Shown piece by piece: positions 7,725 to 15,596 of a stretch of 16,448 bases of DNA (the stretch's first letter is position 1; every line of letters starts with the position of its first letter). The translations under genes and the position numbers were made by a program. The notes under the pieces were generated by a model. That model saw only the letters and a list, made by a program, of their open reading frames with translations. It had not been told where the DNA came from and did no database searches. This DNA comes from Competibacteraceae bacterium UBA2788 (GTDB lineage: Bacteria > Pseudomonadota > Gammaproteobacteria > Competibacterales > Competibacteraceae), in assembly GCA_002352185.1 (NCBI GenBank), contig DEHY01000101.1, forward strand, positions 1 through 16,448, written 5' to 3'.

Positions 7725-9104
7725 CTAATTGACCCGCGCCAGCAGAATGATGTCAACGCGCCGGTTGAGGGCGCGATTCTGTGGCGTATCGTTGGGGGCG
7801 ACCGGCTCGGTATCAGCGCGGCCTTCACCGGTGAAACGGCCCGGGTTGGCGCTGCCGACGGCCAGCATTTGCACCACGCTGTCGGCACGGGCCTTGGACA
7901 GGTGCCAGTTGGAGGGAAATTGCAGGGTGCGGATGGGAATATTGTCGCTGTGGCCGGTCACCAGCACCCGGCCCTGCACGGTGTTAAGCTCCTGCCCAAT
8001 CCGCGCCAGCAGTGGCAGAAACAGTGGTTTTATATTCGCGCTGCCCGAGTCGAACAGGCCGTCGCCACGGATGCGCACTGTGGTCTTGTCGGCTTCCTCG
8101 ATGACTGCAACCAGTCCCTGCCGGATTTCGGGATCAAGGAATTTGCGCAGCTCCTGCGAAAACCGGGTGAGACCGGCGTTGGGCGGCTGTGGCTTGGCGA
8201 CGGGTGGCTGGATGGCGACGCCACCGCGCCGAACCATGGCTACGGTTTCGCCACGAATGCTGCTGAGGGCGGTGAGCACTGGATCAGAGGCATTGTTCAA
8301 CAGCCAGTTGAAGAGCGCGTAGGCGATGAGCAGCAATGCCGCCGCGACTGCCGCCACGACCCACAGCGGCACGTAGCGAATCAGCGGGTTGCGCGCGCTG
8401 CTGACACCGCGCCAGTGCGGCGACAGTTCCCGCTCGAACTCGCCTCGGGCAGTGCGGATGGCGTTATAGGCGCGCTCTCGCTGTTCGTCCAGCCGGCTGC
8501 GGCCATTGTCCAGCACTCGGAATCGGCCCTGGAAGCCAAAGGCCAGGCACAGGTACATCAGTTCCAGCAGGTAGAGATTCTTGCGCGGGTCGAGGATGAT
8601 GGAATCCAGCAGTTCAAAAAATTTCTCCCCGCCCCAGGTTTCGTTGTGGAACGTGACCAGCAGACTGTTTTCGCTCCACTGGCTCGCCCGGCCCCACGGC
8701 GTATTCAACACCACCTCATCAAGCGTGGTGCAAAGCACGTAACGGGCGCGAAATACTGTTTTCTCGTCAAGGCCCCGGTCGCGGGCGACAGCCGTGAAGG
8801 CCTTGATCTCCTCGATCATTCGTTGGCGCAATCGGTCAGGATCAGGGTGCGAAGAGGTGTTCTTCAGGCGGGTGATCAGGCTGAGCAGCGGCGCGGCTGC
8901 GGCTTCCAGCGGATTCAGGCCGATCTCGGACGGCGTCAGCGCCGCTGCTTCGGTCGGCGGCGCGCCGGTCGGACGAGGCAGTGGCGCTGATGGCGGCGGT
9001 GACGGCGGCGGACTGCCTGAACGGCGACCGCCCGGCATGGGCCGGATGAGCGTGCGCTCGCCTTCGTCCCCGTCGGTGGTGGCAAACGGATCGTCTATGG
9101 TCAC
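7725..9104 (-). CDS. tssL: TssL with C-terminal OmpA-like peptidoglycan-binding domain
   Basis: A 459-residue DotU/IcmH-type protein of the T6SS membrane complex. Order of parts: a Pro-rich disordered N-terminus (about 20-60, including PPPSPPPSAP); a cytoplasmic DotU domain (about 65-240, with RARYVLCTTLDEVVLNTPWG and NETWGGEKFFELLD); one membrane helix (about 246-270); a periplasmic OmpA/MotB-like domain (about 345-455). The last has the peptidoglycan-binding pattern: GHSDN (D387), LSKARA, and NRRVDI near the end. This extended form, as in TssL1 of the P. aeruginosa H1 system, anchors the complex to the cell wall itself, so no separate TagL is needed (inference). The start is GTG 9104, 14 bp after the tssK stop. 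The ribosome site is weak, suggesting coupling to tssK. No other start codon fits the family length. Confidence 0.94.
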   Translation of the reverse strand: MTIDDPFATTDGDEGERTLIRPMPGGRRSGSPPPSPPPSAPLPRPTGAPPTEAAALTPSEIGLNPLEAAAAPLLSLITRLKNTSSHPDPDRLRQRMIEEIKAFTAVARDRGLDEKTVFRARYVLCTTLDEVVLNTPWGRASQWSENSLLVTFHNETWGGEKFFELLDSIILDPRKNLYLLELMYLCLAFGFQGRFRVLDNGRSRLDEQRERAYNAIRTARGEFERELSPHWRGVSSARNPLIRYVPLWVVAAVAAALLLIAYALFNWLLNNASDPVLTALSSIRGETVAMVRRGGVAIQPPVAKPQPPNAGLTRFSQELRKFLDPEIRQGLVAVIEEADKTTVRIRGDGLFDSGSANIKPLFLPLLARIGQELNTVQGRVLVTGHSDNIPIRTLQFPSNWHLSKARADSVVQMLAVGSANPGRFTGEGRADTEPVAPNDTPQNRALNRRVDIILLARVN

Positions 9105-9118
9105 GGTTCGCTACTCGG

Positions 9119-10471
9119 TTACTCTTTGATGGCCCAGAATGCCATATCCAGTTCCGGGAACTCGCCGCCCACATGGAACGCGAAGCCGCCCGAGTTGAGC
9201 ATCTGTTTCCAGAATTCACTGCTGCGGTCAAGCCGGAAATAGATGAAATCAGACTGATACGGGATTTCCCGTGGCGCTACGGGCAGGGCGCTGACGCCAA
9301 TGCCGGGCAGGTGATGGTTGACAAACTGGGCGATACGCTCCACGGGGCCGATTTTAACCTGGGTCGGAAAGCGCGCACGCAACAGGTCGGTCGCCATATC
9401 GGCGTGTACCGCCAGGATAAACGTAGCCTTGGCCAGCAGCGGGCGTTCGCGGTCGGTGATGATCGCCACCCGGATGCCGTACTGGCGCTCCTCGATAGGA
9501 ATCCGGATCGCCGCCTGCTCCTCAACCAGACTGAGCGAGCGCCGCAGCTCCGCGATCAGCGCGCCAAAAGTCTTCTGTAAATCGTCGTGATCGTAGGCTG
9601 GAAATACGGGCGGACGGCGTTTGACCTTGCCGGTGAAGGTCGCCATCTCGCCAGCCAGTTGCAGGGCGATCTGGTAGAACGTTTCCGGATGCAAGCCCTG
9701 CATGGTCGCCAGATGGGCTAACAGAGGTTCAAAGCGGTTGACGGTCTGCAGGCGCAGAAACTGGGCAATGTCCACCCCGGCGCCGCGTGCGGTTCCCGCA
9801 CCCGCCACCCGTTCGGCCAGAGCGTCGCCGCGCTGGTGCAGCAGCCCCAGTATTTCGGTGACAAAGCCGTTCAGCGTCGGCACGGTGCGACAGTCCAGGC
9901 ACGGCGGCAAATACTCGCCATCCAGCACCACCCGCTGATCGGGCTGCTTTTCCAGCACCCGGACGATCCCGATGCAGGTGTAGTCGCCCAAATCCCTGGT
10001 ATCGAGAAACAGGCGCAGCCGGGGTTCGCCGATTTCGACAAAAGCGCTGTTGTTGGCGGTGTCCACATTGTTGTCGCGCACCTCGCGGGCCACGGCCCGG
10101 TAGCGCGTGGCGGTATCCTGTTGCCCGCCGCGCTCCACATCCGCCATGCCGGTTCGCCGCAGGGGCAGAGCCAGCATGATCCGGGTGTTGCGCACGTCAG
10201 CCTCGATATCCAGGGACGCAGGGGGTGGGTCGTGATCGGGAATATCGAAGGGCGTGCCGTCGGGCAGCAGGCCTCTGGCGGTGGTGAGGGCGATCTTGCC
10301 CAGCGCCAGCGCTTCCCGATCCAGAACCAATTCCGCCACACCCCAGTCGTAAGGACGCAGTACGCTGCAGGATTGCCGAATGAAGGCTTCCAGGTAGCGA
10401 TCCTGCTGCTGAAAATGCTGAGGACGCAGGAACATACCTTCAGACCACACGACCTTGCTGTACCAACTCAT
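9119..10471 (-). CDS. tssK: TssK: T6SS baseplate protein
   Basis: A 450-residue cytoplasmic protein, the usual length for TssK. The N-terminus MSWYSKVVWSEGMFLRPQHFQQQDRYLE is the family hallmark; further conserved parts are RPYDWGVAELVLD and the C-terminal stretch with YFRLDRSSEFWKQM followed by the GGEFP segment. TssK trimers link the baseplate wedges (TssE, TssF, TssG) to the cytoplasmic parts of TssL and TssM, and the C-terminal head is the membrane-complex contact. ATG 10471 starts the conserved sequence. The frame is open for 23 codons further upstream, but these fall in the tagH-tssK gap and show no family similarity. tssL follows after 14 bp. In the H1 arrangement tssJ would sit directly upstream; here there is only a 114-bp gap and then tagH. 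Confidence 0.95.
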   Translation of the reverse strand: MSWYSKVVWSEGMFLRPQHFQQQDRYLEAFIRQSCSVLRPYDWGVAELVLDREALALGKIALTTARGLLPDGTPFDIPDHDPPPASLDIEADVRNTRIMLALPLRRTGMADVERGGQQDTATRYRAVAREVRDNNVDTANNSAFVEIGEPRLRLFLDTRDLGDYTCIGIVRVLEKQPDQRVVLDGEYLPPCLDCRTVPTLNGFVTEILGLLHQRGDALAERVAGAGTARGAGVDIAQFLRLQTVNRFEPLLAHLATMQGLHPETFYQIALQLAGEMATFTGKVKRRPPVFPAYDHDDLQKTFGALIAELRRSLSLVEEQAAIRIPIEERQYGIRVAIITDRERPLLAKATFILAVHADMATDLLRARFPTQVKIGPVERIAQFVNHHLPGIGVSALPVAPREIPYQSDFIYFRLDRSSEFWKQMLNSGGFAFHVGGEFPELDMAFWAIKE

Positions 10472-10585
10472 GGCGGTGTTGCTCGTCTCGTTACGTGGAT
10501 TGGATTTGGAAGGGTGGACGCTGCTTCTAAAGCCTAGCATCCAAACCGCAGAACGGTAGTAAACCCGGAACCAGGGCCATGATCT
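10472..10585. other. Non-coding gap between tagH and tssK, at the usual place of tssJ
   Basis: A 114-bp interval in an otherwise tightly packed leftward operon. In H1-type loci the TssJ outer-membrane lipoprotein gene lies between the FHA gene and tssK. Nothing here encodes a lipoprotein signal (no lipobox), and no open frame resembles TssJ. A clear promoter or terminator for tssK is not visible either; TGCTAGGCT on the minus strand resembles an extended -10 but has no -35 partner. Confidence 0.6.
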
Positions 10586-12154
10586 CTAGCGCATGTTCAG
10601 CCGTTCCTGGTAGGCACGGGCAAATTCGTCGCCGAACAGTTCATTGAAATCTTCCTCGGCTTCGTGGGCAATGGCGCGATATTCGGCGGTGAACAAATCC
10701 CAGTATTTGGCTTTGCGATTCGCCGGCAGGATGCTGTCGAATACCGTTTGTTGCAGGCGGGTTTCCAGGTTGCTGGGAGCGAATCGCTCCAGCAGGCGGA
10801 TCAGGGCGGCCTGAATCCCGGCCATGACCGCCAGTTGATGGGCCTTGATATCGTTGAAGCCCTCGCGCACCGCTTGAACCGGAGACATATAGGCGTCTTT
10901 CCGCCGGATCAGCAGCAGGGCCATGACCTCTTCCGGGCTGAGTGGCGGCTGGCCTGGCGGTGTCTTGAGCGGGTTGTTTTCTATCGGTCCAATATTGGTG
11001 CGATCCAGACGGAATTCGCCCTTGACATCGCCGCGCGCCAGCAGAATTTCCATCATTCCCTGCACGGTTTCACGGAAGATCGCACCGAGATTGGCCATGA
11101 TCTCGGGCAGTTGATCATCGGACAAGCGCACATGCGGCAGACCGGCGCCCTCCAGAAAGGCGCGCAGCAGAATTTTGGCGTCGGGTCCGGCAGGTCGTTC
11201 CGAGGGTGGCGATGGTGTTGGCGGAGACGCTTGCGGAACGGTCGGCGCGGGTTTGGCCGGTTCCTCGAACGACAACGCGGCTGGCGCTTGCGGAACGGCT
11301 GGGCGTGATGGCGCAAGCAGCGGCGGTTTCAGCGGCGGCTCGGTTACGGATCGGACGGCTGCGGCGGCTGCGGGTGGCGTCATCCACCAGTCTTCGGGGA
11401 TAGCCAGTTCGAATCCCGATTCGGCGGCTCCCGCCGCAAGTCCGCTTGCGCCGGAATTTTCAGCGGGTGGCTCGAATGAAAGATCAGGCGCAATTCGTGC
11501 CTGCGAGGGGAACTCCTTTGCGCTGGCTGGAGTCGGGATTGCAGCGATCGGTTCAATCGGTGGAGCCGATGTTTCAGGCAGCAGCGCTGGAGGTTCGAAA
11601 AAGGCGCGATCCGGCGCCATGAGATCAGACGGCGGTTCGGTGGCGATGGAGCCGGCAGGCGATGGCTTGGACAGACCCAGATGGTGGTGATCTTCGGCAA
11701 GAAGATCGGTGAAAGAAGGCTTGGCCGTTTCCACCGGGCCACCCTCGAAGCTGGCTGGAGCCGGGATATTCGGCGTCCATACTACATCAGTGATAGGTCC
11801 TTCCTGCTCGGTTTCATCCAGTTCCGCAGCCGTAGGCGTCAAGGCAACCGCGATTTCGTATTCGCCCAGGATGAAACGGTCGCCATCCTGAAGCCTGACC
11901 ATCTCGCCGCGACCGATGCGTTGCTCGGAATCGTTCAGGTACACGCCGTTGGTGCTGATGTCGGTGAGGAAATAGCCGCCATCCTGATGGTGAACGGTGC
12001 AGTGCTTGTTGGACAGGATTTTTTCCGGGTCTTGCAAAATCCAGTCGCATTGCGCGGAGCGCCCGATACTGATGGAACCACGGTCGAGTATCTGTGTGGT
12101 TTCCTGTCCGGGAGAGAGTCGCTGGTAACTGGTGATAGTCAATTTCAGGGGCAT
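10586..12154 (-). CDS. tagH: TagH: FHA-domain scaffold of the T6SS
   Basis: A 522-residue protein with an N-terminal forkhead-associated domain (about residues 5-105). Phosphothreonine-binding residues are in place: G31-R32, S48-N49 with H51, and T68-N69-G70. A long Pro/Ala/Ser-rich linker (about 125-325) follows, with recurring FEPP-like units (FFEPPALL, SFEPPAEN, SFEEPAKP). The C-terminal domain (about 330-522; DAKILLRAFLEGAGL, SPEEVMALLL and the final segment with DEFARAYQERL) is the T6SS-specific FHA C-terminal region. Fha1 of P. aeruginosa is phosphorylated by PpkA, dephosphorylated by PppA and restrained by TagF; tagF and pppA are in this same operon. ATG 12154 starts the domain and has GGAAAG about 6 bases upstream. 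An upstream in-frame ATG (12220) would add 22 unconserved residues. It is the first gene of the leftward arm, divergent from tssA. Confidence 0.92.
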   Translation of the reverse strand: MPLKLTITSYQRLSPGQETTQILDRGSISIGRSAQCDWILQDPEKILSNKHCTVHHQDGGYFLTDISTNGVYLNDSEQRIGRGEMVRLQDGDRFILGEYEIAVALTPTAAELDETEQEGPITDVVWTPNIPAPASFEGGPVETAKPSFTDLLAEDHHHLGLSKPSPAGSIATEPPSDLMAPDRAFFEPPALLPETSAPPIEPIAAIPTPASAKEFPSQARIAPDLSFEPPAENSGASGLAAGAAESGFELAIPEDWWMTPPAAAAAVRSVTEPPLKPPLLAPSRPAVPQAPAALSFEEPAKPAPTVPQASPPTPSPPSERPAGPDAKILLRAFLEGAGLPHVRLSDDQLPEIMANLGAIFRETVQGMMEILLARGDVKGEFRLDRTNIGPIENNPLKTPPGQPPLSPEEVMALLLIRRKDAYMSPVQAVREGFNDIKAHQLAVMAGIQAALIRLLERFAPSNLETRLQQTVFDSILPANRKAKYWDLFTAEYRAIAHEAEEDFNELFGDEFARAYQERLNMR

Positions 12155-12320
12155 GATGCGCTTTCCGTTGGCAGGGGCGCCGCTTCGACTGCCCCAAGCG
12201 GAATTCATCGAATTGATCACTGTGGATACTATTATTCAGTCTATACCGACCAGGTAATTGCGCCAAGCCAGACTATGCTTGACTGGAGAACTCAGGATTT
12301 CGACGAGGCCTGCAACCGCC
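12155..12320. promoter_or_regulatory. Divergent promoter region between tagH and tssA
   Basis: A 166-bp gap between divergent start codons must hold promoters for both T6SS arms unless they are far inside genes. On the minus strand the best candidate for tagH is TTGGCG, a 17-bp spacer and TAGACT, within 12238-12276; the match to consensus is moderate. For tssA I see only TATGCT without a good -35. A small inverted repeat AATTC-ATC-GAATT lies at 12202-12214. A GG-N10-GC pair at 12170-12183 on the plus strand lacks the other sigma-54 consensus bases. Confidence 0.4.
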
Positions 12321-13388
12321 ATGAGTGTGATTGATGTAGAGCAACTATTGAGCCAGATCGACGCCGACGCACCCTGCGGCGAGGATTTGGAATATGACTC
12401 CGCGTTCGCGGAGATGGAGAAGATGGCGGAAGGGAAATCCGAACAGCAGTTCGGAAGTACCATCATTCCCGCCGAGCCGCCCGATTGGCGCGGCGTTCGG
12501 AAAGCGGCGCTGGCGCTGTTCGACCGTACCCGGGATTTGCGGGTGGCGGTATGCCTGACCCGTGCGCTGCTGAATACCGATGGCCTGCCGGGATTCGCTG
12601 ACGGGTTGGCCTTGGTTGAAGGTCTGATTGAGCGGTATTGGGATAGCGTCTATCCACAACTTGATCCCGATGACGGCAACGATCCAACCTTGCGGGTCAA
12701 TACGATTGTGGCGCTGTGCGATCCGGCAACCACGCTGCGCAGCCTGCGCGAAGCGGCACTGGTCAGTTCGCGCGCGCTGGGGCGGTTCAGCCTGCGCGAT
12801 GTCCAGATCGCCGCCGGGGTGCTGGTTGCCGCCGGCGACGCGGGAGGCGAGGCGGAACTGCCGACCCAGGGCCGGATTGACGCCGCCTTCCAGGACGCCG
12901 ATCTCCAGGAATTGCAAGGCGTCGCGGCGCTGCTGGCCGACGCCATGCAGCGGGCCAAGCACATCGAAGCGGTGTTGACCGATCAGGTGGGCGTAACCCA
13001 GGCGGCGGATATGAGCGAACTGGCCGGCGTACTGAAGGAAATGCGCCAGGTGCTGGCCGAGCAGTTGCAGCGGCGGGGCGAGGGGCTGACCGGCGAGGGC
13101 GCTGCGGAGGATGCGGCAGAGGCCGGCGTAGCGGGGGGAACGGTCGGCGGTGGGCAACGCCTGGTGCTGACGGGCGAAATCGCCAGTCGCGACGATGCCC
13201 TGCGCATGCTGGAAAAGGTCAGCGATTACTTTACCCGCTACGAGCCGTCCAGCCCCGTACCTTTTCTGCTGAAACGTGCTAGAAGTTTAGTCACCAAGAA
13301 CTTTATGGAGGTGCTGCGCGATCTCGCCCCGGGCGGAACCGAGCAGGCCAACCTGATTTTCGGGTTGCGGGATGGAGAATCCGACTGA
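12321..13388 (+). CDS. tssA: TssA: T6SS assembly protein (ImpA family)
   Basis: A 355-residue cytoplasmic protein. The ImpA N-terminal domain covers about residues 9-125, with DADAPCGEDLEYD, PPDWRGVRKAALALF and RYWDSVYPQLDP as clear signatures. An Ala/Gly-rich flexible stretch (about 253-280) leads to a C-terminal domain (from about 289) with YEPSSPVPFLLKRA. The short C-terminal type resembles TssA1 of the P. aeruginosa H1 system, which forms a ring at the baseplate, rather than the long sheath-capping TssA of E. coli. That assignment is inference from length and ending. ATG 12321 gives the family start; GAGG at 12305-12308 is rather far (12 bases). An in-frame upstream ATG at 12258 adds 21 unconserved residues. 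First gene of the rightward arm; tssB follows after 64 bp. Confidence 0.93.
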   Translation: MSVIDVEQLLSQIDADAPCGEDLEYDSAFAEMEKMAEGKSEQQFGSTIIPAEPPDWRGVRKAALALFDRTRDLRVAVCLTRALLNTDGLPGFADGLALVEGLIERYWDSVYPQLDPDDGNDPTLRVNTIVALCDPATTLRSLREAALVSSRALGRFSLRDVQIAAGVLVAAGDAGGEAELPTQGRIDAAFQDADLQELQGVAALLADAMQRAKHIEAVLTDQVGVTQAADMSELAGVLKEMRQVLAEQLQRRGEGLTGEGAAEDAAEAGVAGGTVGGGQRLVLTGEIASRDDALRMLEKVSDYFTRYEPSSPVPFLLKRARSLVTKNFMEVLRDLAPGGTEQANLIFGLRDGESD

Positions 13389-13452
13389 CCGCGCAATCGC
13401 CGGTTTGGTCGGGCCACAATGATGGTTTCAAATTCCAAGAGGTAATGTTCCG

Positions 13453-13971
13453 ATGGCGATGAGCAGCCAGAAATTTATTGCCCGCAACCGGGCGCCGCGC
13501 GTACAGATCGAGTACGACGTGGAAGTGTACGGTTCGCAGAAAAAAGTGCAGTTGCCGTTTGTGATGGGCGTTATGGCCGATCTGTCCGGCAAGCCGGCTG
13601 ATCCGCTGGCCCCGGTCGCCGACCGCAAGTTTCTCGAAATTGACGTGGACAATTTCGACAGCCGGATGAAGGCCATGAAGCCGCGTGCGGCGTTCCGGGT
13701 GCCCAACACCCTGACCGGCGAAGGCGATCTGAGCGTAGACCTGACCTTTGAGAGCATGGACGATTTTTCGCCGGCGGCGGTGGCGCGCAAGGTGGATTCG
13801 TTGAATCGCCTGCTGCAAGCCCGCCAGCAACTCTCCAATCTGGTGACTTACATGGACGGCAAGACCGGCGCGGAAGAGCTATTGGCCAAGGTGCTGGCCG
13901 ATCCAAGCCTGTTGCAGGCGCTGGCGGCGGCTCCCAAGCCGGAAAGCGCCGCGCCGGCTGCTGAGGAGTAA
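13453..13971 (+). CDS. tssB: TssB: T6SS contractile sheath small subunit (VipA family)
   Basis: A 172-residue protein of normal length for the small sheath subunit. Signatures are FIARNRAPRVQIEYDVE near the N-terminus, LPFVMGVMADLSG, KFLEIDVDNFDSRMK and DDFSPAAVARKV. The C-terminal part, after the Leu-rich helix with LQARQQLSNL, ends in an Ala-rich tail (AAAPKPESAAPAAEE). TssB and TssC heterodimers polymerise into the contractile cytoplasmic sheath around the Hcp tube. ATG 13453 has AAGAGG (13437-13442) 10 bases upstream; a second ATG two codons later is possible but less likely. tssC starts 6 bp after the stop, and its ribosome site GAGGAG lies inside the last tssB codons, so translation is coupled. 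Confidence 0.96.
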   Translation: MAMSSQKFIARNRAPRVQIEYDVEVYGSQKKVQLPFVMGVMADLSGKPADPLAPVADRKFLEIDVDNFDSRMKAMKPRAAFRVPNTLTGEGDLSVDLTFESMDDFSPAAVARKVDSLNRLLQARQQLSNLVTYMDGKTGAEELLAKVLADPSLLQALAAAPKPESAAPAAEE

Positions 13972-13977
13972 ACCGTC

Positions 13978-15474
13978 ATGGCTGAAACCAATCTGAATGC
14001 CCAGGCCCAGCCCGAAGTTGAAACGCTGGAAGCCAGTGAATTCTCCTCGCTGCTCCAGCGGGAGTTCAAGCCCAAGTCCGATCAGGCCAAGGAGTCGGTC
14101 GAGAACGCCGTCCGCACGCTGGCCGAGCAGGCGTTGCAGAATACGACGCTGATTTCCAAGGATGTGATCAAGTCCATCGAATCCATGATCGCGGCGTTGG
14201 ATCAGAAGCTGAGCGAACAGCTCAACAAGATCATACACAACCCGGAATTTCAGCAGCTCGAAAGCGCTTGGCGCGGCTTGCACTATCTCGTCAACAACAC
14301 CGAAACCGACGAGATGCTGAAAATCCGGGTGCTGAACATCGCCAAGAAGGATTTGCACAAGACTCTGAAAAAATTCAAGGGCACCGCCTGGGATCAGAGT
14401 CCGATCTTCAAGAAGATGTACGAGGAAGAATACGGCCAGTTCGGCGGCGAACCCTACGGTTGTCTGGTGGGCGATTACTACTTTGATCACAGTCCGACCG
14501 ATGTGGAATTGCTGCGCGAAATGTCCCAGGTTTGCGCCGCCGCCCATTGTCCGTTCATCGCCGCCGCCGCGCCTACGGCGATGCAGATGGATTCCTGGCA
14601 GGAGCTGGCCAACCCGCGCGATCTCACCAAGATTTTCCAGACTCCCGAATACGCCGCCTGGCGGTCGTTGCGCGAATCGGAAGATTCCCGCTACCTCGGT
14701 CTGGCCATGCCCCGGTTTCTGGCGCGGCGTCCCTATGGAGCGAAATCCGATCCGGTTGAGGAGTTCGATTTCGAGGAAGATGTGGAGGGCGCCGACCACA
14801 ACAAATACACCTGGGCCAACGCCGCCTATGCCATGGCCACCAATATCAACCGGGCCTTCAAGCTGTACGGTTGGTGCACCCGGATTCGCGGCATCGAATC
14901 CGGCGGGGCGGTGGAAAACCTGCCGACCCACACCTTCCCGACCGACGACGGCGGCGTGGACATGAAGTGCCCGACCGAAATCGCCATCAGCGACCGGCGC
15001 GAAGCCGAACTGGCTAAGAATGGCTTCATGCCGCTGATCCATAAAAAAAATACCGATTTCGCCGCCTTTATCGGCGCGCAATCGCTGCAGAAGCCCGCCG
15101 AATACGACGACCCGGACGCCACCGCCAACGCCAACCTGTCGGCCCGGCTGCCCTATCTGTTCGCCACCTGCCGCTTTGCCCACTATCTCAAGTGCATGGT
15201 GCGCGACAAGATCGGCTCGTTCAAGGAACGCGGCGACATGGCGTACTGGCTAAATTCGTGGATCAGCAACTATGTGGTCAGCAATCCCGAAAACGCTGGC
15301 GAGGAAACCAAGGCCAAATTTCCGCTGTCGGCGGCGGAAGTGGTGGTCGAGGAGGTGGAAGGCAATCCCGGTTACTACACCTCCAAATTCTTCCTGCGCC
15401 CGCATTACCAGCTTGAGGGCTTGACCGTGTCGTTGCGGCTGGTTTCCAAGCTGCCGTCGGGCAAAGGCGGTTAA
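13978..15474 (+). CDS. tssC: TssC: T6SS contractile sheath large subunit (VipB family)
   Basis: A 498-residue large sheath subunit of normal length and full domain content. Conserved parts include the N-terminal SLLQREFKPKSDQAKE, HNPEFQQLESAWRGLHYLV, EEEYGQFGGEPYGCLVGDYYFDH and SRYLGLAMPRFLARRPYG, and near the end FFLRPHYQLEGLTVSLRLVSKLP. With TssB it forms the sheath whose contraction drives the Hcp tube outwards; ClpV, expected beyond the window, would recycle it. ATG 13978 has GAGGAG (13963-13968) 9 bases upstream. An A8 homopolymer at 15043-15050 encodes His-Lys-Lys-Asn and stands out in GC-rich coding sequence, but the frame is intact. The gene is followed by a terminator candidate and a separate promoter for hcp. 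Confidence 0.97.
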   Translation: MAETNLNAQAQPEVETLEASEFSSLLQREFKPKSDQAKESVENAVRTLAEQALQNTTLISKDVIKSIESMIAALDQKLSEQLNKIIHNPEFQQLESAWRGLHYLVNNTETDEMLKIRVLNIAKKDLHKTLKKFKGTAWDQSPIFKKMYEEEYGQFGGEPYGCLVGDYYFDHSPTDVELLREMSQVCAAAHCPFIAAAAPTAMQMDSWQELANPRDLTKIFQTPEYAAWRSLRESEDSRYLGLAMPRFLARRPYGAKSDPVEEFDFEEDVEGADHNKYTWANAAYAMATNINRAFKLYGWCTRIRGIESGGAVENLPTHTFPTDDGGVDMKCPTEIAISDRREAELAKNGFMPLIHKKNTDFAAFIGAQSLQKPAEYDDPDATANANLSARLPYLFATCRFAHYLKCMVRDKIGSFKERGDMAYWLNSWISNYVVSNPENAGEETKAKFPLSAAEVVVEEVEGNPGYYTSKFFLRPHYQLEGLTVSLRLVSKLPSGKGG

Positions 15475-15489
15475 TCCGGCGCCATCGTG

Positions 15490-15592
15490 CGGTTGATCCG
15501 GGTCAAAATGGTCGGCGACGGTTCAGTCTGATGTGAACCGCCCGGCGATTTCAGAGCCGGACTGGTTTTATTCTAACAAATCATACGGTTGA
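15490..15592. repeat. Four copies of the heptamer CGGTTSA upstream of the hcp promoter
   Basis: CGGTTGA at 15490-15496 (+), CGGTTCA at 15519-15525 (+), CGGTTCA on the minus strand at 15534-15540, and CGGTTGA at 15586-15592 (+). The two middle copies form a perfect 7-bp inverted repeat with an 8-bp spacer, about 83-104 bp upstream of the start expected from the sigma-54 promoter. This is the usual place for an enhancer-binding activator. The fourth copy ends 4 bp before the -24 element. Which protein binds, if any, is unknown. Confidence 0.5.
15535..15572 (+). terminator. Probable terminator after tssC
   Basis: An interrupted stem: GAACC (15535-15539) can pair with GGTTT (15564-15568), and CCGGC (15542-15546) with GCCGG (15556-15560), with a small internal loop between and a 9-nt apical loop. 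It runs into TTTTATT. It overlaps the right half of the CGGTTCA inverted repeat, so the same bases may serve as a protein site instead. About 60 bp after the tssC stop. Confidence 0.45.
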
Positions 15593-15596
15593 AAGT

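Noticed and set aside
6446..8990. Two plus-strand open frames (391 and 450 codons) opposite tssM and tssL
   Set aside because: Shadows of the real genes: no domain, no ribosome site, and the opposite strand encodes clear IcmF and DotU/OmpA proteins.
10472..10585. Promoter for tssK in the tagH-tssK gap
   Set aside because: An extended -10-like TGCTAGGCT is seen on the minus strand, but no -35 or GG/GC pair is suitably spaced.
12169..12184. Possible sigma-54 element (GG-N10-GC) upstream of tssA
   Set aside because: Only the GG/GC spacing fits; the -12 box reads CCGCT and the -24 box departs from TGGCACG, unlike the strong element before hcp.
13389..13452. Separate promoter for tssB
   Set aside because: The 64-bp gap shows only the ribosome site; no promoter pattern was found.
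13879..15183. Minus-strand open frame of 434 codons
   Set aside because: Antisense to tssB and tssC, which are unmistakable; the translation has no family features.
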